Shown piece after piece: positions 27,345 to 36,007 of a stretch of 64,000 bases of DNA. How positions within the stretch are numbered: position 1 is the stretch's first letter; every line of letters begins with the position of its first letter. This DNA comes from Gammaproteobacteria bacterium (GTDB lineage: Bacteria > Pseudomonadota > Gammaproteobacteria > Ga0077536), in assembly GCA_024235015.1 (NCBI GenBank), contig JACKNG010000007.1, positions 102,501 through 166,500 of the forward strand, written 5' to 3'. A model generated the notes under the pieces. The model saw only the letters and a list, made by a program, of their open reading frames with translations. It did no database searches and had not been told where the DNA came from. The translations under genes and the position numbers were made by a program.

Positions 27345-30300
27345 ATGCCACGGTTCTTCATCGACCGCCCGGTCTTTGCCTGGGTCATCGCCATCCTCAT
27401 CACGGTTGCCGGCAGTGCGGCCATCTTCCGCCTGCCCATCGCCGCCTACCCGCCCATCGCACCACCGCAGGTGGTGGTCACGGCGAGCTACCCGGGGGCC
27501 AACGCCACGGTGCTGGAGAAGACCGTGACCGCGGTCATCGAACAACAGCTGACCGGCGTCGACAACCTGCTGTACTTCGAGTCGACCTCGCGCGGCAACG
27601 GCACGGTCAGCATCACCCTGACCTTCGAATCGGGCACCGATGCGGACATCGCCGCGGTCCAGGTGCAGAACCGGGTCAGCCTGGCCCAGCCGCGCCTGCC
27701 ACAGGAGGTCAACCAGAACGGCGTCACCGTGGCCAAGTCGAACAACGATTTCCTCATGGTGGTGGCGCTCAAGTCCGATGACCCGGAGTTCGACACCTAC
27801 GCCCTCGACAACCTGATCGGCGCCCAGGTCCTCGATGCCGTGCGCCGCCTGCCCGGGGTCGGCGGGGCGACCCAGTTCGGCGCGCCCTATGCCATGCGCA
27901 TCTGGCTCGACCCGGATCGCCTGCGCGCGTTAGGCCTCGGCGCCGCCGAGGTGCTCGACGCGGTGCGCGCGCAGAACGTGCAGGTCGCCGCCGGCAGCAT
28001 CGGCGCGGAACCGGCCCCGCCCGGCCAGGGCTTCACCGCGCCGGTCTCGGCGGCGAGCCGCTTCAGCAGTACCGCGGAGTTCGGCGACATCATCCTGCGC
28101 GCCAACTACGACGGCACCAACGTGCGCCTGGCCGACGTCGCGCGCATCGAGCTCACCGCCGAGGCCTTCGGCCACGACGTCCACCTCAACGGTCAGCCCA
28201 TTGCCGGCTTCGCCATCCAGCTCACGCCGGATGCCAACGCGCTCGCGGTGGCCGAGCGCGTCGAGGCCAAGATGGACGAGCTGCAGCGGTATTTCCCGGC
28301 CGGCGTGTCGTGGTTCGTGCCCTACGACACCACCACGTTCATCCGCATTTCCATCGAGGAAGTGCTGATGACCCTGGTCGAGGCGGTCGGCCTGGTGTTC
28401 CTGGTCATGCTGGTTTTCCTGCAGAACTTCCGCGCCACGCTCATCCCGACCCTGGTCGTGCCGGTGGCGCTGACCAGCGCTTTCGCCGGCATGTACGCGG
28501 TCGGTTTCTCGATCAACGTGCTGAGCCTGTTCGCACTGGTCCTGGCCATCGGCCTGGTCGTCGACGACGCCATCGTGGTGGTCGAGAACGTCGAACGCAT
28601 CATGAGCGAGGAGGGCCTGCCGCCGAAGGAGGCCGCGCGCAAGGCCATGGACCAGATCACCGGTGCCGTCGTCGCCATGACCACGGTGCTGGCGGCGGTG
28701 TTCATCCCGATGGCGTTGGTCGGCGGTTCGGTTGGCGCCATCTACCGCCAGTTCGCGTTGACCATCGCGATTGCCATGCTCATCTCGGCGGTGATGGCGT
28801 TGTCGTTCACGCCGGCGCTGTGCGCGACGCTGCTCAAGCCCGTGCACGGCGAACCCAACTGGTTCGCGCGCACCTTCAATGCCGTCTACGGCCGCCTCGC
28901 CGGCGTCTATCTCGGCCGCGTCGCCGCGGCCATCCGCCACACACCGCGCTGGATGGTGATGTTCCTCCTGCTGGTCGGGCTGGCCGGCTGGCTGTTCGTC
29001 CACATGCCGTCGAGCTTCGTGCCGGAGGAGGACCAGGGCTACGCGCTGGCCATCGTGCAGTTGCCGCCCGGCGCGACCATGGAACGTACCGGCAAGGTCC
29101 TGCGTGAACTCGAGCACGTCATCAACCAGAGCCCACTGGTCGACCGCGTGCTCGACGTCGCCGGCTTCAGCTTCCTCGGCCAGGGTGAGAACGTCGGTCT
29201 CGCCTTCATCTCGCTCAAGGACTGGGACGAGCGGCGCGGTCCGGGCGAGGACGTGCAGGCCTTCATCGGCTGGGCCAACGGCGCGGTGCAGTCGATCAAG
29301 GGCGCCCAGGTGTTCGTCGTCAACCTGCCGACCATCCGCGGCCTCGGACGCTTCGGCGGCTTCGACCTCCGCCTCGAGGATCGCGCCGGGCTCGGCCACG
29401 ATGCGCTGGTCGATGCGCGCAACGCGCTGCTCGGCGCCGCGGCGCAGAACCCGCTGCTGGCCGGCGTGCGCCCCAACGCGCTGGAGGACGCGCCCGAGCT
29501 GCACTACGAGGTCGACCGCCTGCAGGCGGCGGCCATGAACGTCGACCTGTCCGACGTCTACGCCGCGCTGCGCCTGATGCTGGCGCCGGTCTATGCCAAC
29601 GACTTCAACTACGAGGGCCGCGTGCTCAAGGTCATGCTGCAGGCCGACTCCGAGTTCCGCAACGAGGCCGGCGACCTGCGCCACTTCTACATTCCCGAAC
29701 GCGGCCGTGACGGCGCCGACGACGTCGTCCCGCTGGGCGCGGTGGTCAGCGCCAACTGGCAGATGGCGCCGCCCGCCCTCGATCGCTACAACGGTTACGG
29801 CGCCATCCAGATCAACGGTGGGCCGTCGCCGGGGCACAGCTCGGGCGAGGCCATGGCGGCCATCGCCGACATCGTGCGCGAGCAGCTGCCCGAGGGTTTC
29901 GGGTTCGAGTGGTCGGGCCAGTCCTACCAGGAAATCCTGTCCGGCCAGCAGGCGCCGGTGCTGTTCGCGTTGTCCCTGCTGGTGGTGTTCCTGGCGCTGG
30001 CCGCGCTCTACGAGAGCTGGTCGATACCCTTCGCGGTGATGCTGGTGGTGCCGCTCGGGGTACTCGGCGCGCTCGCCTTCAGCTCGCTGCGCGGGCTCGA
30101 GAACGACGTCTACTTCAAGGTCGGGCTGATCGCGGTGATTGGCCTGTCGGCCAAGAACGCCATCCTCATCATCGAGTTCGCCAGCGCCATGCACGCCAGC
30201 GGGCGCGGCCTGCTCGACGCCACGCTGGAAGCCTGCCGCCTGCGCCTGCGCCCGATCCTGATGACTTCGATCGCTTTCATTCTCGGCGTTCTGCCCCTGG

Positions 30301-30464
30301 TCGTCTCGACAGGCGCCGGCGCCAACAGCCGCCACGCCATCGGCTCGGGCGTGATGGGCGGCATGATCGCGGCGACCGTGCTCGGGGTGATCTTCGTGCC
30401 GGTGTTCTTCGTCGTGGTGCAGCGCGTGGTCAGCCGGGTCAGGCGCGCGCCGTCCACCGACTAG
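27345..30464 (+). CDS. RND multidrug efflux pump, HAE1 family inner-membrane permease
   Basis: 1039 aa, normal for AcrB/MexB. Features in order: MPRFFIDRPVFAWVIAIL first helix, porter domains with PGANATVLEKTVTAVIEQQLTGVDNLLY, and the helix-4 motif ALVLAIGLVVDDAIVVVENVERIM near residue 400 with the paired Asp residues of proton relay. A second half mirrors the first, with FKVGLIAVIGLSAKNAILIIEFA near residue 930 and a final helix near 1010. Substrates cannot be told from sequence. It forms an operon with the adaptor. The neighbouring AraC-family gene points back toward the pump and does not control it by arrangement. Confidence 0.94.
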   Translation: MPRFFIDRPVFAWVIAILITVAGSAAIFRLPIAAYPPIAPPQVVVTASYPGANATVLEKTVTAVIEQQLTGVDNLLYFESTSRGNGTVSITLTFESGTDADIAAVQVQNRVSLAQPRLPQEVNQNGVTVAKSNNDFLMVVALKSDDPEFDTYALDNLIGAQVLDAVRRLPGVGGATQFGAPYAMRIWLDPDRLRALGLGAAEVLDAVRAQNVQVAAGSIGAEPAPPGQGFTAPVSAASRFSSTAEFGDIILRANYDGTNVRLADVARIELTAEAFGHDVHLNGQPIAGFAIQLTPDANALAVAERVEAKMDELQRYFPAGVSWFVPYDTTTFIRISIEEVLMTLVEAVGLVFLVMLVFLQNFRATLIPTLVVPVALTSAFAGMYAVGFSINVLSLFALVLAIGLVVDDAIVVVENVERIMSEEGLPPKEAARKAMDQITGAVVAMTTVLAAVFIPMALVGGSVGAIYRQFALTIAIAMLISAVMALSFTPALCATLLKPVHGEPNWFARTFNAVYGRLAGVYLGRVAAAIRHTPRWMVMFLLLVGLAGWLFVHMPSSFVPEEDQGYALAIVQLPPGATMERTGKVLRELEHVINQSPLVDRVLDVAGFSFLGQGENVGLAFISLKDWDERRGPGEDVQAFIGWANGAVQSIKGAQVFVVNLPTIRGLGRFGGFDLRLEDRAGLGHDALVDARNALLGAAAQNPLLAGVRPNALEDAPELHYEVDRLQAAAMNVDLSDVYAALRLMLAPVYANDFNYEGRVLKVMLQADSEFRNEAGDLRHFYIPERGRDGADDVVPLGAVVSANWQMAPPALDRYNGYGAIQINGGPSPGHSSGEAMAAIADIVREQLPEGFGFEWSGQSYQEILSGQQAPVLFALSLLVVFLALAALYESWSIPFAVMLVVPLGVLGALAFSSLRGLENDVYFKVGLIAVIGLSAKNAILIIEFASAMHASGRGLLDATLEACRLRLRPILMTSIAFILGVLPLVVSTGAGANSRHAIGSGVMGGMIAATVLGVIFVPVFFVVVQRVVSRVRRAPSTD

Positions 30465-30481
30465 CGTGCCGGGGACGCCGG

Positions 30482-30514
30482 TGGTGTCTGACACCACGGG
30501 GTAAGCGATTGATT
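30482..30514 (+). repeat. GGTGTCTGACACC palindromic repeat, copy 2
   Basis: TGGTGTCTGACACCA at 30482-30496, then GTAAGCGATTGATT. Begins 18 bases after the efflux pump stop codon. Same orientation as copy 3, 43 bases downstream. Confidence 0.8.
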
Positions 30515-30524
30515 ACCTGGAGCG

Positions 30525-30557
30525 TGGTGTCTGACACCAGGAGCCAGGTGGTTGATT
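30525..30557 (+). repeat. GGTGTCTGACACC palindromic repeat, copy 3
   Basis: TGGTGTCTGACACCA at 30525-30539, then AGGTGGTTGATTT. Tandem with copy 2. The tail GGTTGATT matches the consensus trailing motif AAGTGRTTGATT. Confidence 0.8.
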
Positions 30558-30612
30558 TGACGGGGCTATCCCGATCCGAGCCGCCCGCCGTCAGTCGTCT
30601 GTCGAACTGTTG

Positions 30613-30645
30613 AAATCAACCACTTGATCCCTGGTGTCAGACACC
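30613..30645 (-). repeat. GGTGTCTGACACC palindromic repeat, copy 4, overlapping the araC-family stop
   Basis: Inverted relative to copies 2 and 3. Read on the minus strand it is GGTGTCTGACACC, then AAGTGGTTGATTT. The minus-strand reading GGT GTC TGA gives the last two codons (Gly-Val) and the stop codon of the AraC-family gene, so the element forms the 3' end of that coding sequence. Confidence 0.8.
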
Positions 30646-31677
30646 GCCGGTGCGTCGCCAGGCGCCCGGCGTGACGCCGAACCAGCGTTTGAAGGCCTTC
30701 CTGAAGCTCGCCGAGTCGGCGTAGCCGAGGCGGGCAGCGACGTCCTGGACGCGGTTGCGGGGGTCGTCGAGCAGCGTCGCGGCGCGATCCTTGAGCATTT
30801 CTTCCGCGACCGCCTGGAAGCTGGTATCGGCGGCGCGCAGGCGACGGATCACCGTGCGGCTCGAGCAGTGCAGGCGGGCCGCGACCTGTTGCAGCGTCGG
30901 CAGTCCGGCGGGAGCGGGCTGGGCGAGCGCGTCGGCCAGCACCTCGCGCACACGCTCGACGACGTCGCGCTCGTCGTCGCTGCGTGCGGCGGCTTCGCAG
31001 CGCGCCAGGGCGGCATGCCAGGCGCCCTCGTCGAAGTCGATGTTGGCGATGGCGCGCCAGGCCGCCGGGATCACCAGCGCGTTACGCGGCTGCCCGAAGG
31101 CGACCGGACAGAGGAAGTAATCGGCATAGCGATCACGGTAATCGGTCGGCGCGTAGGTGAGCTCGATGCGCGCATCGTCCATCGGGCCACGGTGCAGCAT
31201 GCACACGTATTCGTGCATGACCAGCAGCGGCACTTCGATCAGCATGTGGCGCACGGCCGCGAGGTCGACCAGCGGCGTGACCTCGCAGCGAAAGGACTCG
31301 CCGTGACTGCGGCCGCGCCAGTCGAGGTAGGGAATGCGATCCGGCATGTACTTGATGAAGGTGTCGAGACCGTGGCCGAGGGTCGGCGCCGACAGCCAGG
31401 CCAGGGTGACCGCGCCGTGGAAGTTCTCGGCCATGCGCTTGCCCCAGTGCAGGTGCCAGTCCGGCGACTGGCGCAACGGCAGGATGTTGGCGATGCAGCG
31501 CAGGTGCTGGCGCATGGTGATGGGATGGGCATAGTCGGCGAGGTCTTCCGGCGCGATGCCGGTACCGGCCGCGATGGCGGCGAGGTCGTCGAATTCCTGG
31601 GTCAGCAGCCGCACGTAGGTGTTCGGCATGAGGATGCGATCGGGGTCGAACGGCCGCTTCATGGCCGGCATTGTCAT
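30637..31677 (-). CDS. AraC-family transcriptional regulator
   Basis: 346 aa. The N-terminal about 200 residues match the arabinose-binding-type sensor region of OruR/ArgR-like AraC proteins (PNTYVRLLTQEFDDLAAIAAGTGI, HLHWGKRMAENFHGAVTLAWLSAPTLG). The C-terminal double helix-turn-helix has QQVAARLHCSSRTVIRRLRAADTSFQAVAEEML and VQDVAARLGYADSASFRKAFKRWFGVTPGAWRR. The ATG at 31677 has AGGGG seven bases upstream; a TTG one codon earlier and ATGs at 31671 and 31662 are alternatives. It diverges from the Baeyer-Villiger monooxygenase gene, 114 bases apart, and is its likely activator. The last codons come from a repeat element. Confidence 0.87.
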   Translation of the reverse strand: MTMPAMKRPFDPDRILMPNTYVRLLTQEFDDLAAIAAGTGIAPEDLADYAHPITMRQHLRCIANILPLRQSPDWHLHWGKRMAENFHGAVTLAWLSAPTLGHGLDTFIKYMPDRIPYLDWRGRSHGESFRCEVTPLVDLAAVRHMLIEVPLLVMHEYVCMLHRGPMDDARIELTYAPTDYRDRYADYFLCPVAFGQPRNALVIPAAWRAIANIDFDEGAWHAALARCEAAARSDDERDVVERVREVLADALAQPAPAGLPTLQQVAARLHCSSRTVIRRLRAADTSFQAVAEEMLKDRAATLLDDPRNRVQDVAARLGYADSASFRKAFKRWFGVTPGAWRRTGGV

Positions 31678-31738
31678 CAATTAACCCCTGAATTGTCACC
31701 ATCGGGGGCTGGCCGCGGACCCGGCGGGTGCGGATACT
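31670..31738 (+). promoter_or_regulatory. Candidate AraC-type operator and BVMO promoter
   Basis: Between the divergent regulator and monooxygenase genes, ATTGTCATC (31670-31678) and ATTGTCACC (31692-31700) form a direct repeat with a 22-base period, the helical spacing typical of AraC-family half-sites. A -10-like GATACT lies at 31733-31738 with no good -35, as expected for an activator-dependent promoter. The upstream half-site overlaps the regulator's own start codon, which would allow autoregulation. Seen: repeat and spacing. Inferred: binding. Confidence 0.45.
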
Positions 31739-31791
31739 GCGCCCCCTGACTTTTCCGGCATTCCGCCGCGCTATCGCGAGGAGAGATTCCC

Positions 31792-33396
31792 ATGCAGAAC
31801 AGCAAACCACTCGACGCCATCGTCGTCGGTGCCGGCATTGCCGGCCTCTACGCCGTTTACCGCCTGCGCCAGATGGGCCTCGACTTCCAGGCCTTCGATG
31901 CCGCCAGCGACGTCGGCGGCACCTGGTGGTGGAACTGCTACCCCGGCGCCCGCGTCGACTCGCAGTCCTACGTCTACCAGTACTGGTTCTCCGACGAACT
32001 GCTCGAGGAATGGGACTGGAGCGAGCGCTTCCCGGCCCAGGGCGAGACCGAGAAGTACCTGAGCTTCGTCGCCGACAAGTTCGATCTGCGCAAGCACTAC
32101 GAGTTCGACACCCGCATCGCCCACGCCAGTTGGGACGAGGCGACCGCCTTGTGGACGGTCGAGACCGAGGCCGGCGAGCGCTACACCGCGCGCTACTTCG
32201 TCAGCTGCGCCGGCATGCTCTCGACGCCCAAGGTGCCGCCCTTCGAGGGCCACGAGAAGTATCAGGGCGTGATCGCCCACACGGCGCGCTGGCCGCGCGA
32301 GGGCATCGACCTCAAGGGCAAGCGGGTCGGCGTGGTCGGCACCGGGGCGACCGGTATCCAGGTCATCCAGACCATCGCCGGCGAGGTCGGCCACATGACC
32401 GTCTTCCAGCGCACCGCGCAGTACGCCGTGCGCATGAACAACGAGCGCTACACCCACGAGACCTTCCAGAAGTGGCGTGACCAGTACCCCGAACTCAAGG
32501 ACAAGGTGCATCACACCTTTGCCGGCTTCGCCTTCGACTTCTACCTGCCGGCCTGGAGCGAGCACACCCCCGAGCAGCGCCGCGCCGAGATGGAAAAGCT
32601 GTGGGCAGACGGCTCGCTCGCCATCTGGGTGGGTGGCTACCAGGAGTCGCTGGTCGACCCCGCGATCAACGAGGAAGTCTCCGAGTTCGTGCGCGAGAAA
32701 ATCCGAGCCCAGGTCAAGGACCCGGTCAAGCGCGAGATCCTCACCCCGCGTGCCTACGGCTTCGGCACCTACCGCGTGCCGCTGGAGAACGGTTACTACG
32801 AGGCCTTCAACCGTGACAATGTCGACCTCGTCGACGTGCGCAAGACGCCGATCGAGCGCTTCACCGAGAAGGGCCTGGTGGTCGACGGCAAGGAGTACGA
32901 GTTCGACGTCGTCATCCTCGCCACCGGCTTCGATGCCGGTACCGGTGCCCTGGCCCGCATGGACGTGCGCGGGCGCGACGGCCGCTCGCTGACGGAACTC
33001 TGGAACCAGGACATCCGCTCCACGCTCGGCCTGCAGGTGCACGGTTTCCCCAACCTCTTCACCGTCGCCGGGCCGCTCGCGCCCTCGACCGCCTTCTGCA
33101 ACATGACCACCTGCCTGCAACAGCAGGTCGACTGGGTGGCCGATTGCATCGACTGGCTGCGCGTGCACGACAAGCACGTCATCGAGCCGACCGCGGAAAA
33201 GGAGAACTGGTGGGTCAGCCACCACGACGAGGTCGCCAACGCCACCCTGCTGGTCAAGACCGAGTCCTGGTACACCGGCGCCAACATCGAGGGCAAGCCG
33301 CGCCGACTGCTGTCCTACATCGGCGGCGTCGGCAACTACCGCGACATCTGTGACCAGGTGAAGGAAAGCGGCTACGAAGGGTTCGCCGTCGCCTGA
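31792..33396 (+). CDS. Baeyer-Villiger monooxygenase (cyclohexanone monooxygenase-like)
   Basis: 534 aa, typical type I BVMO length. FAD-binding GAGIAGLYAVYRLRQMG at residues 13-29 and DVGGTWWWNCYPGARVDS near 40. The BVMO fingerprint is FEGHEKYQGVIAHTARWP near 155-172. The NADPH-binding GTGATGIQVIQTIA is near 186, and ATGFDAGTGAL near 380. It inserts one oxygen next to a ketone to make an ester or lactone, using NADPH and O2; the substrate is probably a cyclic or aryl ketone. GAGGAGA seven bases before the ATG supports the start. Regulated, by arrangement, by the divergent AraC protein. The gene pair is bracketed by palindromic repeats. Confidence 0.92.
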   Translation: MQNSKPLDAIVVGAGIAGLYAVYRLRQMGLDFQAFDAASDVGGTWWWNCYPGARVDSQSYVYQYWFSDELLEEWDWSERFPAQGETEKYLSFVADKFDLRKHYEFDTRIAHASWDEATALWTVETEAGERYTARYFVSCAGMLSTPKVPPFEGHEKYQGVIAHTARWPREGIDLKGKRVGVVGTGATGIQVIQTIAGEVGHMTVFQRTAQYAVRMNNERYTHETFQKWRDQYPELKDKVHHTFAGFAFDFYLPAWSEHTPEQRRAEMEKLWADGSLAIWVGGYQESLVDPAINEEVSEFVREKIRAQVKDPVKREILTPRAYGFGTYRVPLENGYYEAFNRDNVDLVDVRKTPIERFTEKGLVVDGKEYEFDVVILATGFDAGTGALARMDVRGRDGRSLTELWNQDIRSTLGLQVHGFPNLFTVAGPLAPSTAFCNMTTCLQQQVDWVADCIDWLRVHDKHVIEPTAEKENWWVSHHDEVANATLLVKTESWYTGANIEGKPRRLLSYIGGVGNYRDICDQVKESGYEGFAVA

Positions 33397-33425
33397 GGCG
33401 TCGCCCACGCGACGACCGGAATCGA

Positions 33426-33457
33426 GATCAAGCGGTTAGCGCCTGGTGTCAGACACC
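33426..33457 (-). repeat. GGTGTCTGACACC palindromic repeat, copy 5
   Basis: Minus-strand orientation: GGTGTCTGACACC at 33445-33457, followed (reading left) by a CTAACCGCTTGATC tail, a diverged form of the shared AAGTGRTTGATT. It lies in the 106-base gap between the convergent BVMO and epimerase genes. Confidence 0.75.
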
Positions 33458-33478
33458 GGGCGCTGCGCCGCGCCCGAT

Positions 33479-33512
33479 AGAACAAAGACTTGAGCCCTGG
33501 TGTCAGACACCA
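33479..33512 (-). repeat. GGTGTCTGACACC palindromic repeat, copy 6, overlapping the epimerase stop
   Basis: TGGTGTCAGACACCA at 33498-33512. On the minus strand GGT GTC TGA again supplies the final Gly-Val and stop codon of a gene, here the epimerase ending at 33503. Tail CTCAAGTCTTTGTT. Same orientation as copy 5, 53 bases away. Confidence 0.8.
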
Positions 33513-34531
33513 GCGCGTGCGCGGATCGCGGCCGCGACCGCCGCCTCGTGCGCGAAATCCCACGAGACGTTCCATACCGGGTCGTTGAGCGGCTGCGCCA
33601 GGCGGTCGAAGCCCTGTTCGAGGAACCAGGCGTAGGTCTGGCGATGCCCCTGCTCGAAATCGAACGCGGGCTCGAAGCCGAGTACGCGGCGTGCCTTGTC
33701 GATGCTCATCACGGCGTGCAGCAACTTCTGGAAGCGGTGGTTGAACGGCAGCGGCGGGGTGAGCGTGGCGAGGACGTCCTCGGGGATCGCGACGATGTCC
33801 GGTTCGACGCCGACGATGCGGGCGAGGGTGTTGACATAGTGCCGCGCGGTCACCGACTCGCCGGTGACGTTGAAGATCTCACCCTGCGCAGCCGGCGTCC
33901 GTGCCGCGAGCAGCAGGGCGCGCGCGAGGTCGGCGACATGGCCGTAGGGAAAGCACACCAGGCCGTCGTGCGGCAACAGCACGGGACGGCCCTGGCGCAG
34001 GCGCAGGAACATCGCCATCTCACCGTCGGGGATGTTGTCGTGCGGACCGTAGACCGCCGCCGGTCGTACCACCACGTAGGGAAAGCCGCGCGCCGCGCGG
34101 CGTTCGGCGAGCAGGCGTTCGACCGCGGCCTTGTGGCCGCCGTACTTGCCCGGGCGCGAGCGCGTGGTGAGGACGTCTTCGGTCCACGGGAAGGCGCCCT
34201 GGCCCATGCGGCAGGCCGCGATCGAACTGACGAAGACGTAGACCCCGCAGTGGCCGTCGAGGTCCTCGACCAACGCACCGACGCTCTCCAGCGGCGCGAC
34301 CTGGACCGAGGCGCTGATGTCGAAGACGTGGTCCCAGTCGCGCCCCGCGAGCGCGGCGCGCACGCCGCGCGGGTCGTGGCGATCGGCGACCAGCACTGCG
34401 ACCCCGGGCGGCGGCGTCGAGCCGCCGCGATTGAGCAGGGTGACGTCATGGCCCTGTGCCTGCAGGTGTTCGACGAGGTGGCGGCCGATGAAGGCGGTGC
34501 CGCCGAGCACGAGGCTGCGCGGTGGGCTCAT
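33503..34531 (-). CDS. NAD(P)-dependent epimerase/dehydratase (extended SDR)
   Basis: 342 aa. Rossmann motif LVLGGTAFIGRHLVEHL (GxxFxG) at residues 8-24. A catalytic Tyr-Lys candidate is in SRPGKYGGHKAAVERLL (YxxxK). Cofactor and substrate stretches are VVVRPAAVYGPHDN and EIFNVTGES. It resembles NAD-dependent epimerases acting on nucleotide sugars or on other carbonyl and alcohol substrates; the substrate cannot be assigned. The ATG at 34531 was chosen because the Rossmann motif follows at once. Divergent from the FAD monooxygenase gene with 106 bases between. The last codons derive from a palindromic repeat. Confidence 0.8.
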   Translation of the reverse strand: MSPPRSLVLGGTAFIGRHLVEHLQAQGHDVTLLNRGGSTPPPGVAVLVADRHDPRGVRAALAGRDWDHVFDISASVQVAPLESVGALVEDLDGHCGVYVFVSSIAACRMGQGAFPWTEDVLTTRSRPGKYGGHKAAVERLLAERRAARGFPYVVVRPAAVYGPHDNIPDGEMAMFLRLRQGRPVLLPHDGLVCFPYGHVADLARALLLAARTPAAQGEIFNVTGESVTARHYVNTLARIVGVEPDIVAIPEDVLATLTPPLPFNHRFQKLLHAVMSIDKARRVLGFEPAFDFEQGHRQTYAWFLEQGFDRLAQPLNDPVWNVSWDFAHEAAVAAAIRARAGV

Positions 34532-34637
34532 CGCGGTGCGCGCTCGATGTGCGTCGTTTGGTCGTTGTGCATCACGGGGTATATGGTGCCGCGAGGCCGT
34601 CGTCGATGACAGCGGCCCGCGACACCGGGAGACGGCG

Positions 34638-35843
34638 ATGGCGCGAACGTTCGACACCACCTGCTGCATCGTCGGCGGTGGACCGGCCGGCATGATGCTC
34701 GGCGTGCTGCTCGCGCGCGCCGGCATCAAGGCCACGGTGCTGGAGAAGCACGCCGACTTCCTGCGTGATTTCCGCGGTGACACCATCCATCCCTCGACCC
34801 TCGAACTCATGCACGAGCTCGGCTGGCTCGAGGACTTCCTCGCCCTGCCGCATTACAAGGCGCGTCACCTGCACGCCCGTTTCGGCGGGCGCGACTACCG
34901 GGTGGCCGATTTCACCCACCTGCCGACCCGTTGTGGCTACGTTGCCTTCATGCCGCAGTGGGATTTCCTCGATTTCCTCGCCGAGCGGGCCGCGGCCTGC
35001 CCGCAGTTCGAGCTGCGCATGGCGACCGAGGTCACCGACATCGTCGCTGCCGATCGTCACGTCAGCGGCGTCCGCGCGCGCGACGCCGACGGCGAGTTGA
35101 CCGTCGGGGCATCGCTGGTGGTGGCCGCCGACGGGCGCTCGTCGACGGTCCGCGAGCGCGCCGGGCTGGAGGTGACCCGCCTCGGCGCACCGATGGACGT
35201 GCTGTGGTTCCGCCTGCCGCGAGGCGAGGGCGATCCGCAGGAGCCGGCCGGCAGTTTCGCTGCCGGCGGCATCCTCATCCTCATCGCGCGCGGCGACTAC
35301 TGGCAGTGCGGCTACGTGATCGCCAAGGGTTCGCTGGATGCCTTGCGCGACGCCGGTCTGCCGGCCTTGCGCGAAGCGATAGGCACCCTCGCACCGTTCG
35401 TTCGCGACCGCCTCGATCACATCCGCGCGTGGGACGACGTCAAGCTGCTCAACGTGGCGGTCGACCGGCTCGAACGCTGGTTCCGCCACGGCGTGCTCGC
35501 CATCGGCGACGCCGCCCACGCGATGTCGCCGATCGGCGGCGTGGGGATCAATCTCGCCATCCAGGACGCGGTGGCCGCCGCGCGCCTGCTCGCCGGCCCG
35601 CTCGCCCGTGGCATGCCGAGCGACGACGATCTCGCGGCCGTCCAGCGACGCCGGCAGTGGCCGGCGCGGGTCACCCAGCGCCTGCAACTCCTCGTCCAGG
35701 AACGCGTGATCCGCGCCGTGCTCGCCGGCAGCGGTGAACTCGGCGCGCCCTTGCCCGTGCGCCTGCTGGCGCGCCTGCCCTGGCTGCAACGCCTGCCGGC
35801 GCGCCTGATCGGGCTCGGCGTGCGGCCTGAGCACATCGCCTGA
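34638..35843 (+). CDS. FAD-dependent monooxygenase (UbiH/aromatic hydroxylase family)
   Basis: 401 aa. FAD-binding CCIVGGGPAGMMLGVLLARAG at the N-terminus, the second-motif segment LVVAADGRSSTVRERAGLEV (DG motif) near residue 165, and the GD motif GVLAIGDAAHAMSPIGGVGINLAIQDAVAAARLLAGPL near 290. This is the three-motif pattern of PHBH-like flavoprotein hydroxylases. The substrate is probably aromatic or polyprenyl-phenolic but cannot be told from sequence. GGGAGA lies close upstream of the ATG. It stands alone beside the epimerase and BVMO genes, suggesting a local oxygenase group. Confidence 0.85.
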   Translation: MARTFDTTCCIVGGGPAGMMLGVLLARAGIKATVLEKHADFLRDFRGDTIHPSTLELMHELGWLEDFLALPHYKARHLHARFGGRDYRVADFTHLPTRCGYVAFMPQWDFLDFLAERAAACPQFELRMATEVTDIVAADRHVSGVRARDADGELTVGASLVVAADGRSSTVRERAGLEVTRLGAPMDVLWFRLPRGEGDPQEPAGSFAAGGILILIARGDYWQCGYVIAKGSLDALRDAGLPALREAIGTLAPFVRDRLDHIRAWDDVKLLNVAVDRLERWFRHGVLAIGDAAHAMSPIGGVGINLAIQDAVAAARLLAGPLARGMPSDDDLAAVQRRRQWPARVTQRLQLLVQERVIRAVLAGSGELGAPLPVRLLARLPWLQRLPARLIGLGVRPEHIA

Positions 35844-36007
35844 CCCTCGAACCGGTATTGTCGTGCTCACGCCGTGCCGCCGCTGGAACGAGGCCGGACC
35901 GGCCTGCCCCGGGCGGAGGGCGGGCCGCCAGCTGAGCGGTTGAGCTCGCCGGGCGACCGGCTACCATGAGGGGCAGGGGTGTCGACCAGGGAGGAGGACG
36001 CAGCACG

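Noticed and set aside
27930..30497. 855-aa minus-strand frame
   Set aside because: Antisense of the RND pump; His/Asp/Glu/Arg-rich shadow of a high-GC gene without motifs.
21514..33512. GGTGTCTGACACC copies as transcription terminators or a regulator's operators
   Set aside because: No T tract follows the short hairpin, and copies sit at gene ends and inside stop codons rather than at promoters; kept as a repeat family only.
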